64,000 nt of DNA from Curtobacterium salicis (GTDB lineage: Bacteria; Actinomycetota; Actinomycetes; Actinomycetales; Microbacteriaceae). The notes below the pieces were generated by a model. That model ran no database searches and was not told where the DNA came from. It saw only the letters and a program-made list of their open reading frames with translations. Of this stretch, positions 9,196-18,738 are shown piece after piece. Made by a program: the position numbers and the translations under genes. Each line of letters opens with the position of its first letter. Position 1 is the stretch's first letter. Where the stretch lies: positions 62,001-126,000 of the forward strand of contig NZ_JAAOYO010000001.1 in assembly GCF_011759505.1 (NCBI RefSeq). Reading direction: 5' to 3'.

Positions 9196-9315
9196 ATGCA
9201 GCGCGACGCGTTCCTCGTCGACGACGACCGCTTCCACCGCACACTCGCCTGGCTCCGGGATCACGACGTCGACGATCGGTCACAACACCTCTCGTGGTTG
9301 GCACCGCATCCGTGA
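9196..9315 (+). CDS. Very small possible protein (39 aa)
   Basis: Frame MQRDAFLVDDDRFHRTLAWL... runs to the stop at 9313-9315, just before the phosphoesterase start. Codon third positions are GC-rich as in real genes and the sequence is charged and amphipathic, but no clear ribosome binding site is seen. It could be a short regulatory peptide or a remnant of a decayed toxin gene after the antitoxin-like gene. Confidence 0.3.
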   Translation: MQRDAFLVDDDRFHRTLAWLRDHDVDDRSQHLSWLAPHP

Positions 9316-9329
9316 GGCCCGAGTGTCTG

Positions 9330-10178
9330 ATGACTGACCGGCACCGGCTTGTTGATGAGCGCATCGGCGTGCTTGGCGACCCGCACGCCGATTTGCAATG
9401 GATCAAGCTCGCGATCCGGAACCTCGCCCGCGCCGGCATCCAACAGATCCACGTCCTCGGTGACTTCGGGTTCCTCTCGAACGACAGCCCCCTTGAACGC
9501 AAGCGGCTCGGGCTCCTCACGGAGCAGCTCACTTCCCACAACGCGTTCATGTATGTCACCGGCGGGAACCACGAGGGCTACCCGACATTGCACCGTCGAT
9601 ACCCGCTCGACGAGTGGGGGTACCGACGGCTCTCACGTCGGATCATCTGGCTCCCACGCGGGTGGCGAGGAACCACCGCGGCCGGGCTCGTAGTTGCGAG
9701 CCTCGGCGGCGCGAACAGCATCAGCCGCGGCCGCCGAGGCCCGTCCGTTTCTGGTCACGTCGCGGCATGGCACCCGGAAGAACAGATCACCGAAGGTGAT
9801 CTCGACGCGCTCGGCTCAGAGCCGGCCGATGTTCTCCTCGGCCACGACGCACCGAACAGCAGAGCCCTCCAGCGACATGTGGCGCGGCAGCGGAGGTTCT
9901 GGACGCCCGACGGCATCGCGTACGCTGCGGTCGGCCAGGCGATGTTCCACCGCGGTGTCCTCCAGGTACGGCCGAGGCTCGTCCTGTCGGGGCACTACCA
10001 CCGCTACCTCGACACCACTTTGTTGCTTCAACTAAGCGGGGGCGTAACGACCCCGGTCCGAAGTGTGATCCTCGATCGGAACCGCACCGCCCACAGCGTC
10101 GGCATCCTCCACGTCGACGCGCTCAAGGTCGACGTGCACCCGAGGCTGTCTCCCGGTCTCCGGCGGCAACGCAACTAG
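9330..10178 (+). CDS. Calcineurin-like metallophosphoesterase
   Basis: A 282-residue phosphoesterase with the metal-binding motifs in order: GDPHADL (GDxH), GDFGF (GDxxx), GNHE, GHDAP and GHYH. These define the dinuclear-metal active site that hydrolyses phosphomono- or diesters. No signal peptide, so it is cytoplasmic. The ATG at 9330 (MTDRHRL) sits 15 residues before the first motif, which suits the fold. Substrate unknown; such enzymes in islands may act on nucleotides, RNA ends or signalling molecules. A terminator follows directly. Confidence 0.85.
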   Translation: MTDRHRLVDERIGVLGDPHADLQWIKLAIRNLARAGIQQIHVLGDFGFLSNDSPLERKRLGLLTEQLTSHNAFMYVTGGNHEGYPTLHRRYPLDEWGYRRLSRRIIWLPRGWRGTTAAGLVVASLGGANSISRGRRGPSVSGHVAAWHPEEQITEGDLDALGSEPADVLLGHDAPNSRALQRHVARQRRFWTPDGIAYAAVGQAMFHRGVLQVRPRLVLSGHYHRYLDTTLLLQLSGGVTTPVRSVILDRNRTAHSVGILHVDALKVDVHPRLSPGLRRQRN

Positions 10179-10183
10179 ACCCA

Positions 10184-10211
10184 GACGCCCCTCGGCTCGC
10201 GGGCGTCTTTT
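10184..10211 (+). terminator. Rho-independent terminator after the metallophosphoesterase
   Basis: GACGCCC (10184-10190) pairs with GGGCGTC (10201-10207) around a 10-nt loop and is followed by TTTT. It lies 5 bp after the phosphoesterase stop and separates that gene from the convergent arsenic operon. Confidence 0.8.
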
Positions 10212-10335
10212 CGACTCCGTCCAACTCCGAGGCCGCCGGCGCCCGGTGTTCCGCCATACGTCCCGTAGCCGATCGGTCACCGGTACTGGTCGGACCTCTG
10301 AACGGCTCTACGACCGGCGCCGATGCCTGTCGTCG

Positions 10336-11556
10336 TCACCGCTGGTTTTGATGTCGGGTTGAGTCCTCCGGATGTCGGCGGCGAGTGGCTCCAAGGAGCA
10401 GCGCGGCACCTCCGAGCGCGGCCGCTGCTGCGCACAGCAGCGCGGTGGCCGCGCCGTCTGTTGCGTGGAGGAGGGTGGCGCCGACCGCGGGTGCGATTGC
10501 GGTCGCGATCGTCACGGGGGCGGCGAAGATTCCGGTGAGGTGTCCAGTGTCGGCTGTGCCCCATCGGTCGACCACGACCGAGGCCTGGATCAGGGTGAGG
10601 GAGCCGCGGGCTGCCCCGACGAGGAGTGCCAGCCCGATGGCTACTGGTAGCAGGTCTGCCCCTACGGCGAAGCCGGCGAGGGCGATTACCGCGATCACCG
10701 CGACGGCGGTGATCGCTGAGGCGGTCGTCGTGCCGCGGCCGAACGCGAAGAACGCCCGGCCGGCGACCTGTCCGACTCCGACGAGACCGAACGCGGTCGC
10801 AGCTGCGGCGGCGGTGAGTCCTGAACCGGTCAGGAGGGGTACGAGATTGATGGTCAGGGCATACAGCGCGAGCGCGAGGCCGGTAACGCCGACCTGCAGG
10901 AGCAGGAATGGCCTTGATCGTGCGATCCGGCGGACCCTCTGCGGATCAGCGCGCGCAGGCGTCTCAGGTGCTCCGTCGGCGCGTAGCCATCGACATGGAA
11001 TGACGGAGGCGTGGATCGGGGCCACGGTGACGAGCAGGATTCCGGCGAGGATCAGGAAGCTTCCGCGCCATCCGAGGCTGTGGGTGAGGGCGACGGCGAC
11101 GGGCGCGAAGATCGTCGATGCGAGCCCGGCGGCGAGGGTCACGACCGTCAGAGCAGTGCCACGTCGGGCGCCGAAGGTGATGTTGATGACGGTGAACGCC
11201 GCCTGGTAGAGGGTCGCGGATTGGCCGAGACCAGCGACGCACCAGGCTGCAATGAAGAGCGGAAACGACGGTGCGACGGCGACCGCGACGAGGCCAGCGG
11301 CCCCGACAGCGGTCCCGACTGTCATCGCCATGCGCGGTCCGGCCCGGTCCATGAGGCGTCCGACGGGAATCCCGGCGGCGGCGGAGAGGATCAGCCCGGC
11401 CGAGAACGCCGTGGTGATGAGGACGACGGACCATTCGGTGTCACGGGCGATCGCGGTGCTGGTGGCGGGGAGGGCGTAGTAGAGCGTTCCCCAGGAGATG
11501 ACCTGCGAGGCGCACAGCCCGATTAGCAGGGCCAGGTGTCGGGGCTGCTTAGCCAC
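10336..11556 (-). CDS. MFS transporter of the arsenic operon
   Basis: A 406-residue protein with about 12 hydrophobic segments and the MFS loop motif GRLMDRAGPRMAM between TM2 and TM3. It is an inner-membrane secondary transporter. As the last gene of a six-gene minus-strand run with ArsB, two ArsC and a flavin monooxygenase, it probably exports an arsenic species or a modified arsenical. MFS proteins often accompany ArsO-type oxygenases in ars clusters. The substrate is an inference. It ends in a charged Arg/His-rich tail. Confidence 0.8.
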   Translation of the reverse strand: MAKQPRHLALLIGLCASQVISWGTLYYALPATSTAIARDTEWSVVLITTAFSAGLILSAAAGIPVGRLMDRAGPRMAMTVGTAVGAAGLVAVAVAPSFPLFIAAWCVAGLGQSATLYQAAFTVINITFGARRGTALTVVTLAAGLASTIFAPVAVALTHSLGWRGSFLILAGILLVTVAPIHASVIPCRWLRADGAPETPARADPQRVRRIARSRPFLLLQVGVTGLALALYALTINLVPLLTGSGLTAAAAATAFGLVGVGQVAGRAFFAFGRGTTTASAITAVAVIAVIALAGFAVGADLLPVAIGLALLVGAARGSLTLIQASVVVDRWGTADTGHLTGIFAAPVTIATAIAPAVGATLLHATDGAATALLCAAAAALGGAALLLGATRRRHPEDSTRHQNQR

Positions 11557-11595
11557 GAAGTGCGCTGTGTGGTTTGGCTCCTGTCCGTGCCGTCG

Positions 11596-11991
11596 TCACT
11601 GCTGGAGGAGCTCGTGCTGGATGCGGTCCGCGACGGCGTCGCGCATGGGCCGAACGTCCTCAGGCGACCACGACGTCGGGTCGGGGAAGGACCATTCCAG
11701 GACCGTGCCGCGGGGCGTGCCGGGCAGTTCCAGGCCGGGCTTCATCAGCACGACGATGTCGGCTGCGTCGAGGAGTTGCGCGGTGACTTTCCGGGGTGTG
11801 CGGTGGGTGATGTCGAGGCCAAGTTCACCGACGGTCGCGGCGATCGAGGGGTTCACTTCCTCCGCCGGCGTGATGCCGGCGGACGTGGCGGTGAACCGGT
11901 CGGGTGCGGCGAGTTCGAGGAGGGCTGCGCCGAGCTGTGAGCGGCCGGCGTTGTGCTTGCAGATGAACAGGACGGTGGGCTTGGTCGTCAT
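11596..11991 (-). CDS. arsC: LMW-phosphatase-type arsenate reductase (ArsC-like), copy 1
   Basis: A 131-residue protein with the low-molecular-weight phosphotyrosine phosphatase loop CKHNAGRSQ near the N-terminus (Cys-x5-Arg-Ser, with N and G typical of thioredoxin/mycothiol-linked reductases) and a C-terminal DP motif (SFPDPTSW). It would reduce arsenate to arsenite, which ArsB then exports. It lacks the paired resolving cysteines seen in thioredoxin-coupled ArsC, so it probably uses mycothiol/mycoredoxin as in other Actinobacteria. Located between the monooxygenase and the MFS gene. Confidence 0.85.
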   Translation of the reverse strand: MTTKPTVLFICKHNAGRSQLGAALLELAAPDRFTATSAGITPAEEVNPSIAATVGELGLDITHRTPRKVTAQLLDAADIVVLMKPGLELPGTPRGTVLEWSFPDPTSWSPEDVRPMRDAVADRIQHELLQQ

Positions 11992-12004
11992 GCTGGCGTT
12001 CCTG

Positions 12005-13438
12005 TCAGTTGGCGCAGCACGAGCTGCTGTCAGCGGTTGGGGTGGCCTCGGGGGCTGCGCAGCACGACGCCGCTTCCGGGGCTGTCCCGTCTGTGCTCGG
12101 GGCAGCGGTGGTGGGGCTCCCGGCGCTGCTTGGGGTGGTGCAGCAGGAGGATCCGCCGAGGTCGGTGGAACACACCCCGGTCTCGGGAAGAACCAGCTCG
12201 ACCAGGCGCGCGGCGGCGTGGTCGCCGGCGAGGTCCGCGGCGATCGAGCGGACCTGCTCGTACCCGGTGAGGAGCAGGAAGGTGGGGGCGCGGCCGTAGG
12301 ACTTCATGCCGGCGATGAAGAAGTTCGGCTCCGGGTGTGCCAGCTCTGCGACGCCGTGCGGCGGAACGGAGCCGCAGGAGTGCAGGTTCGGGTCGATCAG
12401 TGGTGCGAGGGCTCGGGGTGCTTCGACGATGTCGTCGAGGCCGAACCGGATCTCGCGGAGCATGTCGAGGTCGGGTCGGAACCCGGTTGCGTTGACGATG
12501 ACGTCGACGGTGACCGCGAACGGCTCCCCAGCGCGCCGGCCGGTGACGGTGACCTGGTCGCCGTCGGGGCGGACGTCGTCGATCTCGAACGAGGCGATCT
12601 GCTGCACGCGACCGGATTCGACGAGCCCGTGCACGGTGGAGCCGAGCTGCCCGCGAGCGGCGAGCCCGTCCGCGGCGTCAGCGCCGAGCCGTGCTGTGCC
12701 GGCGTTCCGGACAGCCCACAGCACCTCCGTACCGGGAGCGTCCTTCGCCAGGGCGGCGAGCTTGATGACCGTGTTCGCGGCGGAGTGCCCGGCACCGACC
12801 ACGAGGACCCGTTTCCCAGCGAGCCGGGCCCGGTCGGCGCCGAGGACATCGGGCAGGGCGTGCACGACGTGGTCGCCGAGGTTCGCGGCGGGTGCGAGGC
12901 CGGCGGCGGTGAGGGGGTTCGGGGTCGTGTAGGTGCCGGAGGTGTCGATGACGGCGCGGGCGGTCACGTCAGTGACGCCGGTGTCGGTGTGGAGGCGGAG
13001 GAGGAACGGGGTGTCGGCGCGGCCGGTGGAGCGGGTGCGGTCCATGCCCTGCCGGGACACTGCCTCCACACGGGTGCCGTAGCGGATCACTGCGGCGAGC
13101 TGCGGTGTCGCCGCGAGGGGCGCCAGGTAGGTGTCGACGAGGTCGTGGCCGGTGGGCAGTGATGAGGCACGGGGTGCTTCCCACCCGGTGTGTTCGAGGA
13201 GCCGTTGCGCGGCGGGGTCGATGACGTACTGCCACGGGGAGAACAGGCGGGTGTGTCCCCAGGCGCGGACGCTGGTCCCCACGGTGGGCCCGGCTTCGTA
13301 GACGACAACGGGCAGGCCGCGCTCGAGCAGGTGCGCGGCGGCGGCGAGGCCGACGGGGCCGGCGCCGATGACCGCGACGGGCAGTCCGGTGAGGCGGTCC
13401 GCGTCGGCGCGGGGTGGGACGGTGAGGGTGAGCGTCAT
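12005..13438 (-). CDS. FAD/NADPH flavin monooxygenase (ArsO-like) with Cys-rich tail
   Basis: A 477-residue flavoprotein with two Rossmann motifs, GAGPVGLAAAAHL (FAD) and GAGHSAANT (NADPH), and the motif NATGFRPDL, as in class B flavin monooxygenases. In ars operons such proteins are called ArsO and are thought to oxidise an arsenical or act as a thioredoxin-reductase-like partner. The last 55 residues are unusual: a Ser/Thr/Ala/Pro linker with CSTD, SSCC, SCC and SSCC clusters that could bind trivalent arsenic or another soft metal. It follows ArsC copy 2 by 18 bp in the operon. Confidence 0.82.
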   Translation of the reverse strand: MTLTLTVPPRADADRLTGLPVAVIGAGPVGLAAAAHLLERGLPVVVYEAGPTVGTSVRAWGHTRLFSPWQYVIDPAAQRLLEHTGWEAPRASSLPTGHDLVDTYLAPLAATPQLAAVIRYGTRVEAVSRQGMDRTRSTGRADTPFLLRLHTDTGVTDVTARAVIDTSGTYTTPNPLTAAGLAPAANLGDHVVHALPDVLGADRARLAGKRVLVVGAGHSAANTVIKLAALAKDAPGTEVLWAVRNAGTARLGADAADGLAARGQLGSTVHGLVESGRVQQIASFEIDDVRPDGDQVTVTGRRAGEPFAVTVDVIVNATGFRPDLDMLREIRFGLDDIVEAPRALAPLIDPNLHSCGSVPPHGVAELAHPEPNFFIAGMKSYGRAPTFLLLTGYEQVRSIAADLAGDHAAARLVELVLPETGVCSTDLGGSSCCTTPSSAGSPTTAAPSTDGTAPEAASCCAAPEATPTADSSSCCAN

Positions 13439-13456
13439 GATCCAGGTCCTTGTCGG

Positions 13457-13873
13457 TTACGCGGTTGCTTCGGTGGGCAGCAGCTCCGCGAGGAGCGTCT
13501 GGACGCGGGCCTTGATGTCGTCGCGGATGGGTCGGACGTCGTCGATGCCGCGGCCGGCGGGGTCGGTCAGCTCCCAGTCCTCGTACCGCTTCCCGGGGAA
13601 GATCGGGCACGCATCCCCGCAGCCCATGGTGATGACGGCGTCGGAGTCGCGGACGGCGTCGGTGGTGAGGATCTTCGGCTGGTTGCCGGCGATGTCGATG
13701 CCGTCTTCAGCCATCGCCTGGATCGCGATCGGGTTGATCTGGTCCTTCGGCTCACTGCCGGCGGAGAGGACCTCGACGCGGTCGCCGCCGAGGGCCTGGG
13801 CGTAGCCGGCGGCTATCTGGGAGCGTCCGGCGTTGTGGACGCAGACGAACAGGATCGTGGGCTTGTCACTCAT
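13457..13873 (-). CDS. arsC: Arsenate reductase ArsC (mycothiol/thioredoxin-type), copy 2
   Basis: A 138-residue LMW-phosphatase-fold reductase with CVHNAGRSQIAAGY at the N-terminus. TMGCGDACPIFPGKRYEDWELTDP follows in the second half and holds additional cysteines (CGDAC) and the catalytic Asp of the DP motif. It reduces arsenate to arsenite. It lies directly after arsB in the operon with about 19 bp between genes. This copy is the more typical actinobacterial form; copy 1 is more diverged. Confidence 0.9.
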   Translation of the reverse strand: MSDKPTILFVCVHNAGRSQIAAGYAQALGGDRVEVLSAGSEPKDQINPIAIQAMAEDGIDIAGNQPKILTTDAVRDSDAVITMGCGDACPIFPGKRYEDWELTDPAGRGIDDVRPIRDDIKARVQTLLAELLPTEATA

Positions 13874-13892
13874 GGTGTGTGTCTTTCCGGGT

Positions 13893-15295
<1,403 letters not shown>

Positions 15296-15296
<1 letters not shown>

Positions 15297-16684
15297 CAGG
15301 CAGTCACCGGAGTCTGGTTCGATGCTGCGGCGGCGCGTTCCCAGCCCTGCGCGGCGACCTGGACGGCGTCCCACGGCGACCCGAGCGGCGGCGTGTAGCT
15401 GAGGTCGAGATCGATCACGTCATCGACCGTGAGCTCTGCGTGGAGGGCGGTGGCGAACGTGTCGATCCGCTTGCTGATCTCCGCAGACCGTTCCCCGACG
15501 ATCTGCGCCCCGAGGAGCCGGCCGGTGGTCTGGTCGCCGGTGACGCTGATCGTCAGCGGCACCGCTCCCGGGTAGTACCGCTTGTGGTCATCCGCCACCG
15601 TCACCCGCGTCAGCGGGGACACGTCCAGTGGGGCGGTTTCGTGGTGGCGGAGGCCGGTGCGGGCGGCGACGAGGTCGAACACCTTCACCACCTGCGTGCC
15701 CACCGAACCGGCGAAGACCTTCTCGCCGCCGAGCATGTTCTCCCCGGCGACGCGGCCCTGCTTGTGCGCCGTCGTCCCGAGCGGCAGCCAGGTCGTGCCG
15801 AGGAGCCGGTGGTGCGTCACGACGCAGTCGCCGGCCGCCCACACGTGCGGCACGCCGGTGCGCATGCTCTCGTCGACGACGATCGCGCCGCCCTGCCCGA
15901 GCTGCGCGCCGGTGGCGACCGCGAGGTCCGTGACCGGACGGACGCCGACACAGACGACGACGAGCGCGAACGTGCCCTCGGCGTCGCCGGAGGCGGAGCT
16001 GGTGGCGACGCGCCACTGCCCGTTGCCGCCCGGGGTGATGCCCGTGACGGTGGCACCGGTGAGGACCGTCGCGCCGTGCCGGCGGACCTCGGCGGTGACG
16101 AGGGACCCGAGCTCAGGGTCGAGGGTGGAGAGCACTTCCGGGCCGCGCTGGATCAGGGTCGTGTCGAACCCGCGGGCAATGAGCCCTTCGGTCATCTCCA
16201 GGCCGATGTAGCCTGCGCCGACGACCGCGACACGGCTGCCCGCGGGCAGGAGCTCGAGGGCGGCGACGACCTGCTCGGCATCAGTCATCGAGTGCAGCAG
16301 GTGGATCCCAGGCTCACCGAACGGAACCCCAGCCGGACGGACCGGCTCAGCGCCAGTCCCGATCAGCAGCTCGTCATAGGAGATCTCCTCCTCGCCGGCG
16401 GGACCGGTGACGGTCAGCAGGCGACGGTCGACGTCGACGGCCGAGGCCCACGTCGAAGAACGCACGGTCATGCCGACGGCTTCGAGGTCGGCGCGGGTGC
16501 GGTGCGCGAGGGACGCTTCCGTGGCGACATCGCCGGAGACCCAGTACGGGGTGCCGCAGATGGAGAAGTTCGGGAACTCGTCCGCGAGGACCACGGTCGC
16601 GTCGGTGGTCGAGTCGAGTTCACGGGCGCGGAGCGCTGCGGCGATGCCGGCGTCGCTGCCGCCGACGGCGAGGAGGTGAGTCAT
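15296..16684 (-). CDS. FAD-dependent pyridine nucleotide-disulfide oxidoreductase (CoA-disulfide reductase-like)
   Basis: A 462-residue flavoprotein, first gene of the ars operon. It shows an N-terminal FAD motif ([15 protein letters not shown]), the redox Cys in [12 protein letters not shown] as in CoA-disulfide reductases and NADH oxidases, an NAD motif ([14 protein letters not shown]), the VWAAGDC segment and a dimerisation domain. It may recycle low-molecular-weight thiols needed for arsenate reduction, or reduce polysulfide or other oxidised thiols. The role in arsenic resistance is inferred from position. Divergent from arsR. Confidence 0.85.
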
Positions 16685-16730
16685 CAGGCTGGTCCTTCAC
16701 GGATCGAGCGGGAGCCGAAACCGGCGAGTA

Positions 16731-16754
16731 CATCGAAGCACGTCGATATCGATG
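16731..16754. promoter_or_regulatory. Probable ArsR operator between arsR and the ars operon
   Basis: CATCGA (16731-16736) and TCGATG (16749-16754) form an inverted repeat, and inside it TCGATATCGA (16743-16752) is a perfect palindrome. It lies in the 115-bp divergent intergenic region upstream of both the arsenic operon (minus) and arsR (plus). ArsR repressors bind short AT-containing imperfect palindromes in such positions and release with arsenite. Confidence 0.6.
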
Positions 16755-16799
16755 AACGCAAATATAGACGACGGTCGAAGTCCGTGGGATGATGGGACG

Positions 16800-17156
16800 A
16801 TGACGACGATCGAGCTGCTTCCCATCCAGGACGTCACCGCGTGCTGCTCGCCCGTCACCACAGCGGCGATGGATCAGGCGTCCGCAGAGGTCCTCGCGAA
16901 GTCGCTGAAGGCGATCGCGGACCCGGCACGGCTCCGGCTGATCTCGATGGTCGCTGCGCACGATGGCGCCGAGGCCTGCGTCTGCGACCTGCAGGAACCG
17001 CTCGGCCTGTCCCAGCCGACCGTCTCGCACCACTTGAAGGTCCTCGTCGACGCCGGGATCCTGCACCGCGAGAAGCGCGGCACCTGGGCGTACTTCTCGC
17101 TCGTCCCCGGTGCGCTCGACACCCTCGCCGGCCTCATCACCGCACCGACGAAATAG
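16800..17156 (+). CDS. arsR: ArsR-family arsenite-responsive repressor
   Basis: A 118-residue winged-helix repressor. The ATG at 16800 is chosen over an upstream in-frame ATG because MTTIELLP matches family N-termini. Candidate arsenite ligands are the pair Cys15-Cys16 (TACCSP) and Cys60-V-Cys62 (EACVCDL), close to the ELCVCDL motif of classical ArsR. The recognition helix is SQPTVSHHLKVL. It should repress the divergent ars operon and itself from the intergenic palindrome. Confidence 0.9.
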   Translation: MTTIELLPIQDVTACCSPVTTAAMDQASAEVLAKSLKAIADPARLRLISMVAAHDGAEACVCDLQEPLGLSQPTVSHHLKVLVDAGILHREKRGTWAYFSLVPGALDTLAGLITAPTK

Positions 17157-17193
17157 CACCGTCGGTTGCGCTGCCCTGTTGACGGCGCGCATA

Positions 17194-17213
17194 ATCTGCG
17201 TGTGCACGTAGAT
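17194..17213. promoter_or_regulatory. Operator-like inverted repeat overlapping a leaderless start
   Basis: ATCTGCGTG and CACGTAGAT form a 9-bp inverted repeat (one mismatched pair) around TG. It covers the GTG start at 17202, so a repressor bound here would block initiation of the metalloregulator-CDF operon. SmtB/ArsR proteins bind 12-2-12-like repeats; this is shorter but similarly arranged. Confidence 0.5.
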
Positions 17214-17564
17214 AAGCAGGTGTGCGGGCTGAGCCCGGATTCGGAGTACGTCGAGCTCGCGGTCGAGGTGTTCGCGATGCTCGCCGACGCGACGCGGGTG
17301 CGGATCATCCTCGCGTTGCGGAACGCGGAGGAGATGTCCGTGAACCACCTCGCGGACGTCGTCGACAAGAGTCCCGCCGCGGTGTCACAGCACCTCGCGA
17401 AGCTCCGGCTCGCACGGATGGTGCAGACCCGCAGGGAGGGCACGACTGTGTTCTATCGCCTGACCGACGAGCACGCATCCGAGCTGGTCAGCGACGCCGT
17501 CCGGCAAGCCGAACACGTCATCGGCAATGCACCGCACCACCACGAGAGCCGGACGACCGCATGA
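17202..17564 (+). CDS. SmtB/CzrA-type metal-sensing repressor
   Basis: A 120-residue ArsR/SmtB-family protein. The GTG at 17202 (VHVDKQVCGL) is preferred because the following sequence matches the family and an operator-like repeat overlaps it. The recognition helix is SPAAVSQHLAKLRLA. Near the C-terminus, TDEHASELVSDAVRQAEH gives the Asp-x-His ... His arrangement of the alpha-5 metal site that binds Zn, Cd or Co, and a His-rich tail (PHHHES) follows. The four-base ATGA overlap with the CDF exporter indicates that it senses the exported metal. Confidence 0.85.
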   Translation: MHVDKQVCGLSPDSEYVELAVEVFAMLADATRVRIILALRNAEEMSVNHLADVVDKSPAAVSQHLAKLRLARMVQTRREGTTVFYRLTDEHASELVSDAVRQAEHVIGNAPHHHESRTTA

Positions 17565-18652
17565 GCGCTGCACCGCACACGCATCCCCACGACCACGACC
17601 ACGATCACGATCACGATCACGATCACGATCACGATCACGATCACGATCACGATGAGCATGGTCACTCGCACCCACATGGCGGCGTGAAGGGGTTCCTCTA
17701 CGACCTGTTCGTCCCGCACACGCACGACTCTGCCGACTCGATCGACGACGCGATGGAGGCCTCCACGGCCGGGGTCCGGGCATTGAAGATCAGCATGTTT
17801 GTACTGCTCGGCACTACGGTGCTGCAGCTCGTGCTGGTGGTGTTCACCAGTTCCGTGGCGCTCCTGGCGGACACGATCCACAACTTCGCGGACGCGTTGA
17901 CCGCGGTCCCGTTGTGGATCGCGTTCGTCCTTGGCCGACGCGCCGCAACCCGCCGCTACACGTACGGGTACGGCCGCGCGGAGGACCTCGCCGGCATGTT
18001 CATCGTTTTCGTCGTCGCCCTCTCCGCGGTCGTCGCCGGGTGGGAGGCGATCGACCGGTTCATGCACCCGCGCCCGATCGAGAACCCGTGGCTCCTCGTT
18101 GCGGCCGGGCTCATCGGGTTCGCTGGGAACGAGGCCGTCGCGATCTACCGGATCCGTGTCGGGCAGAAGATCGGCTCAGCGGCTCTCGTTGCCGATGGCG
18201 TGCACGCCCGCCTCGACGGCTTCACGTCCCTGTCGGTGGTCCTCGGCGCCGTCGGGGTACTTTTCGGGTTCTCGCTTGCGGACCCGATCATCGGCCTGCT
18301 CATCGCCGTGTCGATCGTGTTCCTGCTCTGGGGCACAGTGAAGTCCATCGGCGCCCGGCTCATGGACGCCGTCGACCCGGACCTCGTGCACCGCGCCGAA
18401 CACGCCATGGAACACGTCGATGGCGTCGCAGCAGTCCGGGACGTCAGGCTGCGGTGGGTCGGACACCGCCTCACCGGATCCGCGACCATCGAAGTCCCCG
18501 GCAACGACCTCCACGCCGCGACCGAGACTGCGGATCACGCTGCCAGCCACGTGCGCGAGGAACTACGCAACCTCGACGAGTTCACCGTCACCGCATCCCC
18601 GCGCCCTCGCGTCGCGCCTCACTCTGCAGCGTCCCACCCGGTAAGAAGTTGA
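17561..18652 (+). CDS. Cation diffusion facilitator (CzcD-like Zn/Cd/Co exporter)
   Basis: A 363-residue CDF transporter. It begins MSAAPHTHPH, followed by about twelve His-Asp repeats that probably buffer metal in the cytoplasm. Six membrane segments follow. The transport-site residues lie in LLADTIHNFADALTAVPLW (HxxxD-type TM2) and ALVADGVHARLDGFTSLSVVL (TM5). A cytoplasmic C-terminal domain ends the protein. Coupled to the SmtB-type repressor by ATGA. It exports Zn, Cd or Co using proton antiport; which metal cannot be read from sequence. Confidence 0.9.
   Translation: MSAAPHTHPHDHDHDHDHDHDHDHDHDHDHDEHGHSHPHGGVKGFLYDLFVPHTHDSADSIDDAMEASTAGVRALKISMFVLLGTTVLQLVLVVFTSSVALLADTIHNFADALTAVPLWIAFVLGRRAATRRYTYGYGRAEDLAGMFIVFVVALSAVVAGWEAIDRFMHPRPIENPWLLVAAGLIGFAGNEAVAIYRIRVGQKIGSAALVADGVHARLDGFTSLSVVLGAVGVLFGFSLADPIIGLLIAVSIVFLLWGTVKSIGARLMDAVDPDLVHRAEHAMEHVDGVAAVRDVRLRWVGHRLTGSATIEVPGNDLHAATETADHAASHVREELRNLDEFTVTASPRPRVAPHSAASHPVRS
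17590..17652 (+). repeat. In-frame hexanucleotide tandem repeat (GATCAC/GACCAC)
   Basis: About ten copies of a 6-bp unit encode the His-Asp run of the CDF exporter. Perfect short repeats of this kind can change copy number by slippage without breaking the frame, altering the length of the metal-binding tail. Confidence 0.9.
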
Positions 18653-18738
18653 CCTACTTCAGTAGATAGCTGACCTACTGCAACGGGAGGAGCGCCTATC
18701 TCGGTCGACAAGATCAACGCCATTACTGTGAGCCGAGA

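Noticed and set aside
17161-17201. TTGAC plus CATAAT promoter before the SmtB-type gene
   Set aside because: The two hexamers are only 5 bp apart, too close for a sigma-70-type promoter; the inverted repeat is the more credible element.
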